Assembly: GCA_910586705.1 (NCBI GenBank)
Contig: CAJUJK010000005.1
Location: 111,923 to 175,922, forward strand
Length of the DNA stretch: 64,000 nucleotides
From: an uncultured Lachnospiraceae bacterium
GTDB lineage: Bacteria; Bacillota; Clostridia; Lachnospirales; Lachnospiraceae
Direction: 5' to 3'
Shown here: positions 1 through 9,337 of the stretch, piece by piece
How the letters are laid out: the number at the start of each line of letters is the position of its first letter
Position numbering within the stretch: position 1 is the stretch's first letter
Made by a program: the position numbers and the translations under genes
Notes under the pieces: model-generated
The model's database searches: none
Told to the model about the DNA's origin: nothing
Seen by the model: only the letters and a program-made list of their open reading frames with translations

Positions 1-315
1 CAGCAGCACCGTGTCCTCCTGCAGCAGGTAGTCCTTTGCCAGCATCAGTGAATAAATGTTGTTTGTCCTGTCGTAAACGGGGTTGTCCACGAAAGAAAGC
101 GGTGTGGCGATTCCCAGCGTCTTTATATATTCAATGAGCTTCCGCCCCTGATAGCCCGTCACGATCACAATCCGCGAAAGGTGACGCTCATCTAACTGGT
201 GGAGCATCCGGTCAATCAGTGTCACGTTATTTACTTTCACCATACATTTCGTGTTCTCGCGGGTCAGCTCCTTTAACCGCTTTCCCATTCCCGCCGCCAA
301 TATGATTGCCTGCAT
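1..315 (-). CDS. LicC-like sugar/choline-phosphate nucleotidyltransferase, C-terminus outside window
   Basis: Only the first 105 codons lie in the window. The N-terminus begins MQAIILAAGMGKRL, the nucleotide-binding signature of NTP-transferase enzymes, and continues with a Lys in NTKCMVKV and a YDRTNNIYSL motif. That last motif is typical of LicC-type phosphocholine cytidylyltransferases and relatives that activate small alcohols or sugars for transfer onto surface glycans. The start at 315 has a GGGGAGGAG ribosome site upstream. It follows the sulfatase-like gene by 22 bp, so it is in the same transcription unit. The substrate cannot be told from this fragment. Confidence 0.75.
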   Translation of the reverse strand, partial: MQAIILAAGMGKRLKELTRENTKCMVKVNNVTLIDRMLHQLDERHLSRIVIVTGYQGRKLIEYIKTLGIATPLSFVDNPVYDRTNNIYSLMLAKDYLLQEDTVLL

Positions 316-337
316 CCGCAGCTCCTCCCCGTCATCC

Positions 338-1951
338 CTAAAAAATTTTCTCTCCCGGTATCCCCCATCCCGACAGCATGTCCTTCACTTCCTGCTTCAC
401 CCAGATATTCGCAATCGCAATGAAAACCGCGTCGAAAGAAAGCTCCTTCAGTTTCTCCGGGGACTGTATCTCCATGCCATGCCTCGGCGGCAGTTCCCCA
501 TAGTTTTTATCCACCCACGCAAGGATGTCCGTGGAGCCTGCCATCTCTTCGCAAAAATAGGTGCCATAATCCCCTGCCCCGTATACCACAATCTTTTTCC
601 CGTTAAGATATCTCCCGTACAGGTCAAATTCCTGCCTGCCCTCCGGGTCGGATACGGTTCCCGAGCGCCGCAGGGCTTCCACTTTCGATCTTCTCTCCCG
701 CTCCTCCCAGCCGTAATGGATATTTTCACAGTCTATCTCCAGTGCAAAATACGGGCTGTCCGCATAGCGGTACAGTTCCTCCACGCCGAGCATCAGCTCT
801 TTCCTAAACGCATAAAAAACCGCTTCCGTCTGCCGCAGCGCCTTCTCATCCAGAACCGCCTTAATATGGTAGCCGATCCCGTTACACGCCCCCCTGTTGC
901 GCCTCAGGACACCCTCCGAAAAGTCAAAGTAATCCAGCAGGTTATGCTGGCAGCCTTCATCCATCCATATGTGGTACAGTTCCATCCCCTGATCGCCTGC
1001 CAGAAACAAAAAGGTTCCGTCCGTCACGCCGTAGCCCTTATGGAAAGAACGCTCCCTGACTTTCTGCGCCGCATACCCGCTTCTCGACAGGGAATACTTT
1101 CTGTCCGGCAGTCCCAGTTCCTCCACTTTCAGTTTTCCTTGCCCTGTTTCCGGAGTATGTAACAGCCTCTCCACCATGGAGCGGATATCGGTTGTGTCAC
1201 ACAGCCTGTCTGTTTCCCCCGGCCGGATCCGGCTGTCATAAATCCAGAAAGGGGTATGGATCAGGGACGCATATGGCTCAAACACATGAAGAAGCCCCTT
1301 ATGCCTCCCATGGGCACAGATGTCATCCCCGTGGTCTCCGTAAAAGATAATCGTGGTATTGTCCGTCAGCCCTTTTCTTTCCAGAATATCCAACAGATCC
1401 TTCACACACTGGTCCCGCTGTACACAGGCGCTCTCCCACAGTTCAAATCCCGACTGGTCCGCAGTATGCTGCATATATCCGTAGTAGCCGATATTTCCTA
1501 TGTAATTACATGCCAGCACCGCAAAAGGCGCCTCTGCCGTCATTGCCTCGTCCAGCGCCTGCATATATGCCCCGTAGGAATCCATGCATTCCATGGCAAT
1601 GTCGAAGCCCACAAAATGCCTCTCATTGGCCTTTGGCACATCGCTCCCGGGTGCGGCGGGATAATTGACCGCCCTGACCCGATAGCCGTCCTTTTTCAAA
1701 TCATCCAGCAGGGAAGACTGGCAACAGTAAGCATCCGGCACACTTCTCATGTTCTCGCACGGCTCATACTGCAGAAGTCCGCCGTAAACCAGATCTGAAA
1801 CCACCATTAATGTGGAAGTTGCCGTCGAAAAATAGCGGGAAAAGGATAACGATTTTCCTTCCCATTCGCGAAGCGTCGGACATGCCCCCTTATGCAGATG
1901 GCAGGTTATGCTGTTTAAGCTTTCCAGATGTACCAGCACCAGATTTCTCAC
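338..1951 (-). CDS. sulfatase/alkaline-phosphatase superfamily enzyme with C-terminal Rossmann-like module
   Basis: This 537-residue protein opens with an alkaline-phosphatase-superfamily fold: a LESLNS segment at the N-terminus, a Thr/Ser-rich STATST stretch near residue 43 where the nucleophile would lie, and metal-binding DHG and HGRHKG at about 206-219. These motifs occur in sulfatases and in phosphoglycerol or phosphoethanolamine transferases. No membrane segments are seen, so it should act in the cytosol. Residues from about 450 form a separate module, KKIVVYGAGDYG and then AWVDKN, shared with nine other proteins of this locus. The start is GTG with AAGGGGAAA upstream. Sulfatase versus phosphotransferase is undecided. 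Confidence 0.75.
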   Translation of the reverse strand: MRNLVLVHLESLNSITCHLHKGACPTLREWEGKSLSFSRYFSTATSTLMVVSDLVYGGLLQYEPCENMRSVPDAYCCQSSLLDDLKKDGYRVRAVNYPAAPGSDVPKANERHFVGFDIAMECMDSYGAYMQALDEAMTAEAPFAVLACNYIGNIGYYGYMQHTADQSGFELWESACVQRDQCVKDLLDILERKGLTDNTTIIFYGDHGDDICAHGRHKGLLHVFEPYASLIHTPFWIYDSRIRPGETDRLCDTTDIRSMVERLLHTPETGQGKLKVEELGLPDRKYSLSRSGYAAQKVRERSFHKGYGVTDGTFLFLAGDQGMELYHIWMDEGCQHNLLDYFDFSEGVLRRNRGACNGIGYHIKAVLDEKALRQTEAVFYAFRKELMLGVEELYRYADSPYFALEIDCENIHYGWEERERRSKVEALRRSGTVSDPEGRQEFDLYGRYLNGKKIVVYGAGDYGTYFCEEMAGSTDILAWVDKNYGELPPRHGMEIQSPEKLKELSFDAVFIAIANIWVKQEVKDMLSGWGIPGEKIF

Positions 1952-2000
1952 GATCGTTTCCCCTTGTCTTTACCTTAGCCGGACGGTTTCCCGCCGGCTT

Positions 2001-3272
2001 TTACCAGAAAATCCCTATCTCTTCCTTTTTTATCCCCAGACCGAGAAGCTGCTCTTCTATTTTGTCAAAATGCGCCTCATTGGCTATCATGTATCTCACG
2101 TCTTCTTCCACACATACCTGCGGTTTTAAAACCGGAATCCCTTCCAGACGGCTTCCCCACAGTCTGGCATCGTTATCCATGAAAGCGAAAACGACGCACT
2201 GTCTCTGGCACAGCGCCCGGAAAGCGGCAAGGCCTCTGTCCCCGCAGCCGAAAATGACAAACTTTCCCGTGCCCCCGAGCATATGCCTGTGGTCATGCAG
2301 GTACTGTTTATATACTTCATCCGGGTTGTTCAGCAGAACCTGCAGCCTTTTGCGTATTCCGGGCGGCAGACTGTCTGTACCAGACTGCCCTTTGGCCGCT
2401 GCTTCCCTCAGCCTGTCCACAAACCATCCATACTGCTCCCCGAATGCCGCATCGGCAATCCTTTTCTCATCAAATGTCCGGCAGCAGCACACAAACGATT
2501 TTGCCATGCGGATATACAAGGACCGTTCCGTCCTTTCATCCCAGCCTTCCTGCATCAGTGCATGAAACTCATAATAAGAATATCCCAGTTCCCTCCCGGA
2601 ATTAGATGAGGAGCCTTCTCTGTCAATGCAGTAATTATATAGACAGTCATCCAGATATACCGCCGACTCCGCCGCCGCATTGGTCCTGTGCAGAAAACCT
2701 ATATCCTGAAAAGCGGCTCCGGGGCTTTCCGAAAGTCTGATGCCCTTCCTGTCCACAACGGATTTTTTGTATATTCCGCTCCACAGATACCAGTCCTCCG
2801 TTGCCAGAAATGGAACATCTGCCGGCTTTACCGTTTTCCCATAAAAAGCAGGATCTTCTGACAGCCTTCTCTCCTTAAAGACCGTTTTTCCGTCACGGGC
2901 AGTCCAGTAAGCCTTATAACCACACTTTACAAGATCGGGAAAACCGGCACTGGCAGCACTTTCATAGAGGGTTTCATACATCCCGCTGTCTATGTAGTCG
3001 TCCGTCTCCACAATGCCGATATACTCGCCCTGTGCCCTCTCCATTCCCAGATTCACCTGATAACCGTAACTCTTCCTGTCACTACGGATTACTTTGATGC
3101 GGCTGTCCTTTCGCGCAAGGGTTTCTATTATCTCAAGCGTACCGTCTGCGGATCCCGCATCAATACAGAGGATCTCCAGATCCTGCAGCGTCTGTCCCAT
3201 CACGCTTTCCAGCGATTTCCCGATATAGGCAGCCACATTCAGTGACGGCATGATCACAGAGACTTTACACAT
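2001..3272 (-). CDS. GT2 family glycosyltransferase with C-terminal Rossmann-like module
   Basis: The 423-residue protein starts MCKVSVIMPSLNVAAYIGKS, the GT-A nucleotide-sugar fold, and has the metal-binding ETDDYID motif near residue 100. The last 90 residues (KFVIFGCGDRGLAAF, then FAFMDND and a conserved IPVLKP) are the Rossmann-like module repeated through this locus. A longer frame extends upstream to 3299, but the ATG at 3272 is preceded by GGGAGG at good spacing and gives the standard GT2 N-terminus. The sugar donor is unknown. The longer frame overlaps the upstream gene, so translation is probably coupled. Confidence 0.85.
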   Translation of the reverse strand: MCKVSVIMPSLNVAAYIGKSLESVMGQTLQDLEILCIDAGSADGTLEIIETLARKDSRIKVIRSDRKSYGYQVNLGMERAQGEYIGIVETDDYIDSGMYETLYESAASAGFPDLVKCGYKAYWTARDGKTVFKERRLSEDPAFYGKTVKPADVPFLATEDWYLWSGIYKKSVVDRKGIRLSESPGAAFQDIGFLHRTNAAAESAVYLDDCLYNYCIDREGSSSNSGRELGYSYYEFHALMQEGWDERTERSLYIRMAKSFVCCCRTFDEKRIADAAFGEQYGWFVDRLREAAAKGQSGTDSLPPGIRKRLQVLLNNPDEVYKQYLHDHRHMLGGTGKFVIFGCGDRGLAAFRALCQRQCVVFAFMDNDARLWGSRLEGIPVLKPQVCVEEDVRYMIANEAHFDKIEEQLLGLGIKKEEIGIFW

Positions 3273-3295
3273 ACCTTTTCCTCCCTGTCCCGCCT

Positions 3296-4453
3296 TCAAA
3301 CGGGATCGGCATACACAATCTTTTTCCCGTCCACGCCAAGCTCCCTAAGGCAGGCGATGACCTTTTCAATTACCAGTAAATCATTCAGCGCGATAACTAC
3401 ACAGTCCGCCTCATATGCCGGCACTTTTTCCGGCGGAATTTTCTGCACCTGCATCACTTCGTCATAGACATCCTCATGCTTTTTGTCCGCCCATGCAAGA
3501 ATCCTGCAGTACGCCGTCCCTTTTATCTGCCAGTAATAAGTCCTGCCTACATTTCCGCCTCCGTACAGCACAACCGAAGATCCCGCTTTTACTTTTTTAA
3601 ACGGGAAATAAAACCGGTTCAGTCCGCTCATCGCCGCATTGTCGTATTTCCAGACCATGAACCGCATGTACTGGTCTATCTGCGGTTTTAAGGCGGCACC
3701 GTGACCAAGCGCCTGCGTTTTTTCATAAAGCCATGTGTACAGGCACGACGCATTCAGGTAGGCATCCTCCTTTTTCCGGGCACATGCCTGCGCCTCATGC
3801 ATCTGGTAATGATACCCGCAATAGTCAGACAGGATGATCTTTTCTGCCCCCAGCAGCGTCGGAATCACAATCCCCACGTCCTCCCCGTCATTAATTCTGG
3901 TATCAATTTCCCCTATCCATCCATTTACCAGTTCCCTTTTAAAGAGCTTCGTACAAAGATAGGGCAGCACACCAAACACAAAAGGCTCCTCTTTGCACAG
4001 CATCCGGCTGTACAATTCTTTTCGCGCCGCTTCCCCCGTATATGTACCGGCGGAACAGCCATTATATTCGCATACCGCCTCTCCCGTCTCCAGTACCTTT
4101 TCACAGCCGGCGGCAATGACATCCCCGTCTTCCAGTTCCCCAGCCAGCCTTTCCAGAAAATCTGCGTCGATCCAGTCATCTGCATCCAGAAACGCAAAAT
4201 AGGTACCAGACGCCTGTGCCGCTCCATATCTGCGGGCAGCAGACACACCCCCGTTTTCCTGAAAGAAATACCGTATCTGCTCATATTTTTCCGCATAGTC
4301 AGCACATATTTTTCCCGTGCCGTCGGTGGAGCCGTCATTGACCAGAATAATCTCCGTATTCCGATAAGTCTGCTTCAGAGCAGAATCCAGCGCACGGCGA
4401 ATGTAACGTTCGCAGTTATATGCCGGTATGATCAGGCTGATTTTATCGTCCAT
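3296..4453 (-). CDS. GT2 family glycosyltransferase with C-terminal Rossmann-like module
   Basis: The 385-residue protein begins with a classical GT2 N-terminus (DKISLIIPAYNCERYIRRAL) and has NDGSTDGT and DADDWID for nucleotide and metal binding in the first 100 residues. From about residue 290 it carries the shared Rossmann-like module (SSVVLYGGGNVGRTYY, LAWADKK, VVIALND). The start has GCGGGGG upstream. It sits between a stand-alone copy of the module (4514-4990) and another GT2 gene. Transfer of a hexose-type residue in the glycan pathway is inferred from family only. Confidence 0.85.
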   Translation of the reverse strand: MDDKISLIIPAYNCERYIRRALDSALKQTYRNTEIILVNDGSTDGTGKICADYAEKYEQIRYFFQENGGVSAARRYGAAQASGTYFAFLDADDWIDADFLERLAGELEDGDVIAAGCEKVLETGEAVCEYNGCSAGTYTGEAARKELYSRMLCKEEPFVFGVLPYLCTKLFKRELVNGWIGEIDTRINDGEDVGIVIPTLLGAEKIILSDYCGYHYQMHEAQACARKKEDAYLNASCLYTWLYEKTQALGHGAALKPQIDQYMRFMVWKYDNAAMSGLNRFYFPFKKVKAGSSVVLYGGGNVGRTYYWQIKGTAYCRILAWADKKHEDVYDEVMQVQKIPPEKVPAYEADCVVIALNDLLVIEKVIACLRELGVDGKKIVYADPV

Positions 4454-4513
4454 TGTTCTTTACCCCCGCAAAGATCCGGCGTAGAAAGCTCACCTTGTCT
4501 TACATTTCACTTC

Positions 4514-4990
4514 CTACATTTCATACAGAATGTCTTCCAAAGAAACAATGGGGCAGTCTACCTTTTCGCACAGCATTTCTTCTATCTCATCAAAATAGGT
4601 AATCGCCGTCACCACAATCACATCCACCGGCGCAAGCTCCTCATCCGGCATCACCACATCCACATCCGCGTAAATGAAATCCGCATTCTTATCAATGGCA
4701 TATTTCACGGCAACATCGGAACCCCGCAGCTCATCACACAATCGCTCCCCCAGTTCTTTCATCCCATAGACCGCCACCGTCTTATACCCCTTCTTCGTGA
4801 AATACTCCGCCAGCGTTTTCCCCTGCTGACGGATCTGCAGCCACTGGTCGAAAGCCATGTAAAGTTCATGGACTTTCTCCCCGCTTTCATGCATCCCTCT
4901 AATCTTTTTTGCCGCTGCCTGATTTGCCGCGATCCCTCCAGCCGCTGCACCTGCCGCCATGCCTAGTAATGTGGAAAATACTTTTTTCAT
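4514..4990 (-). CDS. stand-alone Rossmann-like module protein with hydrophobic N-terminus
   Basis: A 158-residue protein made almost only of the module found fused to glycosyltransferases nearby. Residues 1-27 are small and hydrophobic with a Gly/Ala-rich run, perhaps a membrane or packing helix. A linker follows (QWLQIRQQGK), then TVAVYGMKELGERL with YAIDKNAD and a C-terminal IVSLEDILYEM. The linker and module resemble the C-terminus of the WbsX-like protein at 11592-13076 more than the other copies. GGAGAGAACAG precedes the ATG. No catalytic residue is evident; a binding, scaffold or redox role is open. Confidence 0.7.
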   Translation of the reverse strand: MKKVFSTLLGMAAGAAAGGIAANQAAAKKIRGMHESGEKVHELYMAFDQWLQIRQQGKTLAEYFTKKGYKTVAVYGMKELGERLCDELRGSDVAVKYAIDKNADFIYADVDVVMPDEELAPVDVIVVTAITYFDEIEEMLCEKVDCPIVSLEDILYEM

Positions 4991-5044
4991 TCTGTTCTCT
5001 CCTTTATCGCTTTATTTTGCTTCCCTTGCTTTTCCTTGCAACAT

Positions 5045-5773
5045 TTATTCATACTCAGCATACAGATACAGCCCGACCAGCCGCTTCAGCGTTTCGATCG
5101 GAGAGTATGCCTTGTGATAGAATTTGAAAACTATATTTTCAAAGGTCCGCCGTTTCAGATTGCGGCTTTCTCCGCCAATGCGGAAATTTGACAGCACCGA
5201 TCTGATCTGTGTAAAAGTGACCTCTCCACTGTTATACAGTCTGAGCATCAGTTCATAATCGGAAGATATCTGAAACACTGTCAGAAACATCCCGAAATCC
5301 CGGTATACATCTCTGGTGACAAAGCATGTCGGATGCGGGATCATATGCTGCCTCAAATCTTTATGGCTGCCCTTAATAAAACCTGCTGCGTGTCCATCCG
5401 CCATAACCCTGCAGTATCCATAGATCACCTGATATCTGTCCTTCGTCAAATGGGATACCACCTTTTCAACTGCCCCGGGTTCATAGAAATCATCGCTGCA
5501 TACAATACCGATCAGCCCGCCCCTCGTCATCCGGATTCCTTTGTTCATGGCATCATAGATCCCCCGGTCTTTTTCGCTGACATACCTCATCCTGCCATGA
5601 AAACGGGGCAGATATTCCTTAATAATATCCAGTGTCCCGTCAGAAGATCCCCCATCCACGACTATATATTCGATGTTTCTATATGTCTGATGGAGCACAC
5701 TTTCTATCGTCTGGCGGATTGTTCCCGCGCTGTTCATGCAGGGTGTAACGACCGATACTTTCATGTTTATCAT
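5045..5773 (-). CDS. GT2 family glycosyltransferase (WcaA-like)
   Basis: About 242 residues, a single GT-A domain without the Rossmann tail seen in its neighbours. Visible motifs are KVSVVTPCMNSAGTIRQTI, DGGSSDGT, DRGIYDAMNKGI and CSDDFYEPGA, the usual set of short GT2 enzymes acting on surface glycans. An in-frame ATG at 5833 overlaps the end of the upstream gene by 16 bp. The ATG at 5773 is preceded by AGGAGG, though with a long 13-nt spacer, so the start remains uncertain. The IYDAMNKGI pattern is common in enzymes that add hexoses to capsular or O-antigen units. Confidence 0.85.
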   Translation of the reverse strand: MINMKVSVVTPCMNSAGTIRQTIESVLHQTYRNIEYIVVDGGSSDGTLDIIKEYLPRFHGRMRYVSEKDRGIYDAMNKGIRMTRGGLIGIVCSDDFYEPGAVEKVVSHLTKDRYQVIYGYCRVMADGHAAGFIKGSHKDLRQHMIPHPTCFVTRDVYRDFGMFLTVFQISSDYELMLRLYNSGEVTFTQIRSVLSNFRIGGESRNLKRRTFENIVFKFYHKAYSPIETLKRLVGLYLYAEYE

Positions 5774-5817
5774 TTTCAGGTATTTTCCTCCTGATCTTTC
5801 TGCTGCATCCGTTTTTC

Positions 5818-7329
5818 TCAACAACTTTTCCAAATCTGTTCGTTTAACTTCAGCCCTCTTTCTTCTAAATAGTGAACTGCTTCAACATTATTGTGCAAAT
5901 AACCAATACAATAAATAAACTTTTTATTCATTGGAGTCTCATTCGGTTTTATAATTGGTATGCCACAGCATAAGCCTTCTCTATAGGTATCGATAAATGC
6001 CATGATCTCTACATCCCCGACTATTTTCTGCAAAATTTCCGCCATAAGCTTCCCCAGCTTCCCGGCTCCCCAGATATATATTTTCCCGCCTCGAAACCGC
6101 TCCCTGAGTAATGTAAAATACAGGCTTCTTGTATAAATCCACTCCTCGCCTTCTGACTTTACACTTCCCAGCATTCTTTCTGTATTCTTTACCTCTTTTT
6201 CTACATCGTGAAATATATCCAGCCCTTTAAAATGCTTATCGCTTCGCACCTCACTATAATACAAATCAATTTGATGCCTTACCGTCTTTTTAGCAAAATT
6301 TTCCTGCCATGTTTTTTGTGCATTCTCATGTATATTTACTATTTCTCCGTCTGCGTAATGGCGCACACATTTTAATATGCAATCCCGGATACTTTCCACA
6401 GTAAAATTATCGCTGACAAAGGAATTATATCCGTCGATAAATAATTCTGGAACTCCCGCAACCGGCGTAGAAATAATCGTCATATCATACGACACCGCTT
6501 CAACCATAGAAGATGGAAAAGATTCATCTGTGCTGGTACACAACAGACAATCACATTTCTCCAACAGCGGTGTAATGTCCTCAACAAAATCGTGAAAAAC
6601 AACCTTTGCCTCCAGCTTATGTGATTCGACATACACCATGCACTCTCTGGCATAATCGGAATCAAGATATCCTGCTAAATGTAGTTCCAGATCCTTTGTT
6701 GCAAGACACTGTTCTACTGCCTGAATCGCCGTTAATTGGTTCTTCCTCTCACAGATATCGCCAAGCATCAGAAACCTCAGCTTATCTGTCGGATATACCG
6801 CTTTTCTTTTGATTTCCTCCCGTATAGCAATCGGTCTGACGCATTTTGAACTAACCCCTGCCTCTTGTCTCCACAACTCCGAATACATCTTGGAATCACA
6901 CATATGGTACTGTGCATACACATCCCCCGGGCACAGCTTAAACTCGCTTTTCTGTAATTGATAAATGTTCATCAGATGCGGGATTTTCAATTTTCTGGAC
7001 ACATATTCTACTGCAGGATTCAGTTGTACGCTGTGAAAAAAAGTTATATTTTCTTTCCGGGCAAATTCCTCTATGCAGGGAACGCTATTCATTACCGCCA
7101 TATAATCAATATTCATAAAATTATAAAATGTATAAAATTGCAGCCCTGCGTATGCCAGATGTAATCGGATACAGCGTTTCTTATATTCCGGATTCGGATT
7201 GCCATTTTCATCTGTAGGAATCACCACAATTACATCATATAGTTCTGCCATTAATCCAGCCTGTTGTATCAATAGGTTTCCAGCACCGCCAATTTTAACC
7301 GGCACATCTAAAAAATAAGCTATTTTCAT
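5818..7329 (-). CDS. GT4 family glycosyltransferase with C-terminal Rossmann-like module
   Basis: A 503-residue GT-B enzyme. The N-terminal half has the GGAGN acceptor-side loop. The donor half has LGDICERKNQLTAIQA and the retaining-GT4 ESFPSSMVEAVSYDMTII signature, with Glu and Gly residues contacting the nucleotide sugar. From about residue 413 the locus-wide Rossmann-like module follows (KIYIWGAGKLGKLMAEIL, MAFIDTYREG, IPIIKP). It ends ahead of the short GT2 gene and probably shares its mRNA. The start carries GGGTGAAAA upstream. Sugar and linkage cannot be assigned. Confidence 0.85.
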   Translation of the reverse strand: MKIAYFLDVPVKIGGAGNLLIQQAGLMAELYDVIVVIPTDENGNPNPEYKKRCIRLHLAYAGLQFYTFYNFMNIDYMAVMNSVPCIEEFARKENITFFHSVQLNPAVEYVSRKLKIPHLMNIYQLQKSEFKLCPGDVYAQYHMCDSKMYSELWRQEAGVSSKCVRPIAIREEIKRKAVYPTDKLRFLMLGDICERKNQLTAIQAVEQCLATKDLELHLAGYLDSDYARECMVYVESHKLEAKVVFHDFVEDITPLLEKCDCLLCTSTDESFPSSMVEAVSYDMTIISTPVAGVPELFIDGYNSFVSDNFTVESIRDCILKCVRHYADGEIVNIHENAQKTWQENFAKKTVRHQIDLYYSEVRSDKHFKGLDIFHDVEKEVKNTERMLGSVKSEGEEWIYTRSLYFTLLRERFRGGKIYIWGAGKLGKLMAEILQKIVGDVEIMAFIDTYREGLCCGIPIIKPNETPMNKKFIYCIGYLHNNVEAVHYLEERGLKLNEQIWKSC

Positions 7330-7359
7330 TTTTCACCCTGTTATTTCCATACACTCTAC

Positions 7360-9279
7360 TTAGGCTCTATCACATTGCCGGAATGCATATATGCATCCCA
7401 TCGTCTCATTCTTATTAAAATTCCAACAGGAAAAGCCCGCCATCCTCATCTTATTGAGCAGCCTGTCCGCGCCCCGGTAATGCCATTCCAACATAATAAG
7501 ATCAATTTTCTCTAAGACTCCGGCATCAGACAAATCTTCAAAAACCGCATATTCCTCACCTTCGCAGTCTATTTTCAAAATAATGTTGCAGTCTTTGTGC
7601 TTTTCTATGATCCGATTTATCTCTTTTGACGCTCTTTTTACTTCAATCTTTGTTTCTATCTCATTTTCCTCATTGATCAGTCCCCATCTGACATAGTTTT
7701 GATAATTCTGCGTCCTGATATCAATATCCGTGCTTTGTCCACAACTCATATCTTCATTAAAACGCACGCTTCTTTTCTCCGACACATTACTCAGTCCAAC
7801 CGGAAAAAGCTCATAACGCTGTTCATCCATTTTATTACTGTAAATATTTTTTTCTGCTCTTCTATATGTATTTTCAAATGGTTCATATGCATATACTTTT
7901 CGGACATTTTCTTTCTGTAAAAACCAGAGCACAGAATCCCCTATATTCATTCCTACATCAATGACAACATCCTGTCTCTCATTGCAAAGATTATAAGAAT
8001 ATATATTGTCCCGCCATACTTCCAGACAATTATTAAACTCGTCTTCCGAGTTAATTTGAATATAAGTTCTTTCACCAAATAATGCAGTCATACCCCCGTT
8101 CAGATCAACGTTGATACCCACATCTTTATGCGCTCCTCCTCTCCCAAGTATAATTCGGTTCGGAGAGACGCCATATTTTTCGCATAACAGTTTTGAAATA
8201 TTCAAGCTTTCCTGCATACTCTGAATTGCAATATAAATCCTGTCATATGTATATCTGTCTATCTGATCAGCCTTAATGATCTCCTTTCCCGCATAATAGC
8301 CCCGTTTATGCCGGTCCACAAAAGCCATTATTTCATACTGTTCATTAATTGCCTTTTCATTTAAGATAAAGAAATTACCCAGACCATAAACTAAAATCTT
8401 TTCCTTTTTTATGTTCGGATCGCTTGTCAGTGCAGTATAGTTTCCCCATAGAGTTACAAATGCCCTTTCACTCCCATCGTTATCACTGTACGCAAGCGGA
8501 AGATTATATGACGTTTTCACATTTACATCAAGCGCCACCTCAAATTTATTCGATTCAACACAATGCACACCGCTATTATCATGTCCTATATTATCAATCA
8601 GAGAAACATAAGGATTCACACACAATCCCTTATTTTCAATTACCTTCAGTGCCCAGAACACAGCCCATGAATCGTTATCACCCTTCAGTCTCTGGGTAAG
8701 CTGTAACTCCAAGTCATTGCCCCACAGCGCAAGCTGCCGGGATCCAGCCGATGTTCTTTTTATTCTCTGTAAAATCTCATAATCTTTCTCATATTTATTC
8801 CATCTGTCTTTCCATGTTCCCCATCCCCAGCTTGACATCCTCCCGCAAAAATACGCATCGTACACGGCAGATTCCAGAGAAACCGGCCACGCATATCCGC
8901 TAACGGAATAAACCCGTTTATCCTTCTCATATGTCACGAAACACTGTGTCATAAACTGTATAAAACCCCGCATCGGCACACAGTCATCTTCCAGCACGAT
9001 AACTGCATCATTTTCTGCGAAAACATAATTAATCCCCGACACAATAGACTCTGCCAGACCTTTATTATTCTCCGAAATGCTCACTTCTGTCGGGCAGAAA
9101 TCTACTTTCTGAATCAGTGAACTGACTTTTTCCCACTCTGCCCTGTGCCCTTCCTCTTTCAGACCATCTTGAAAAATATATAGTTTCTGCGGTAGTATTG
9201 TACTTTCCTGCAATGCCTTCAACACCTTTTCTGTATGCGCACTCCGATTATATGTAAACAAAATTGTTGCAACATTCAT
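7360..9279 (-). CDS. three-domain glycan enzyme: glycosyltransferase, Rossmann-like module, FkbM methyltransferase
   Basis: The 639-residue protein joins three parts. Residues 1 to about 290 form a GT-A glycosyltransferase (NVATILFTYNRSAHTEKVL, VLEDDCVP as the metal site, and GWGTWKDRW). Residues of about 295-395 are the Rossmann-like module (EKILVYGLGNFF, AFVDRHKRG). Residues from about 430 are an FkbM-type SAM-dependent methyltransferase (DVVIDVGMNIGDS, YAYEPFENTYRRAEKN, LKIDCEGEEY). It may add a sugar and then O-methylate it. The ATG at 9279 follows GGGAGAGAG; an upstream in-frame ATG at 9306 lacks such a site. The order of domains is unusual and worth checking against homologues. Confidence 0.85.
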   Translation of the reverse strand: MNVATILFTYNRSAHTEKVLKALQESTILPQKLYIFQDGLKEEGHRAEWEKVSSLIQKVDFCPTEVSISENNKGLAESIVSGINYVFAENDAVIVLEDDCVPMRGFIQFMTQCFVTYEKDKRVYSVSGYAWPVSLESAVYDAYFCGRMSSWGWGTWKDRWNKYEKDYEILQRIKRTSAGSRQLALWGNDLELQLTQRLKGDNDSWAVFWALKVIENKGLCVNPYVSLIDNIGHDNSGVHCVESNKFEVALDVNVKTSYNLPLAYSDNDGSERAFVTLWGNYTALTSDPNIKKEKILVYGLGNFFILNEKAINEQYEIMAFVDRHKRGYYAGKEIIKADQIDRYTYDRIYIAIQSMQESLNISKLLCEKYGVSPNRIILGRGGAHKDVGINVDLNGGMTALFGERTYIQINSEDEFNNCLEVWRDNIYSYNLCNERQDVVIDVGMNIGDSVLWFLQKENVRKVYAYEPFENTYRRAEKNIYSNKMDEQRYELFPVGLSNVSEKRSVRFNEDMSCGQSTDIDIRTQNYQNYVRWGLINEENEIETKIEVKRASKEINRIIEKHKDCNIILKIDCEGEEYAVFEDLSDAGVLEKIDLIMLEWHYRGADRLLNKMRMAGFSCWNFNKNETMGCIYAFRQCDRA

Positions 9280-9337
9280 AGGTTTTCTCTCTCCCGGTTT
9301 CCGCAATTACCTTTTCAGCCTTTCCGATTGCCCCTGA

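Noticed and set aside
251..1162. Plus-strand frame of about 300 codons opposite the sulfatase-like gene
   Set aside because: Low-complexity translation with no recognisable fold; a shadow of the minus-strand gene.
3701..4966. Long plus-strand frame opposite the GT2 genes
   Set aside because: The product is His/Arg/Pro-rich with no domain, lacks a ribosome site and is antisense to convincing glycosyltransferases.
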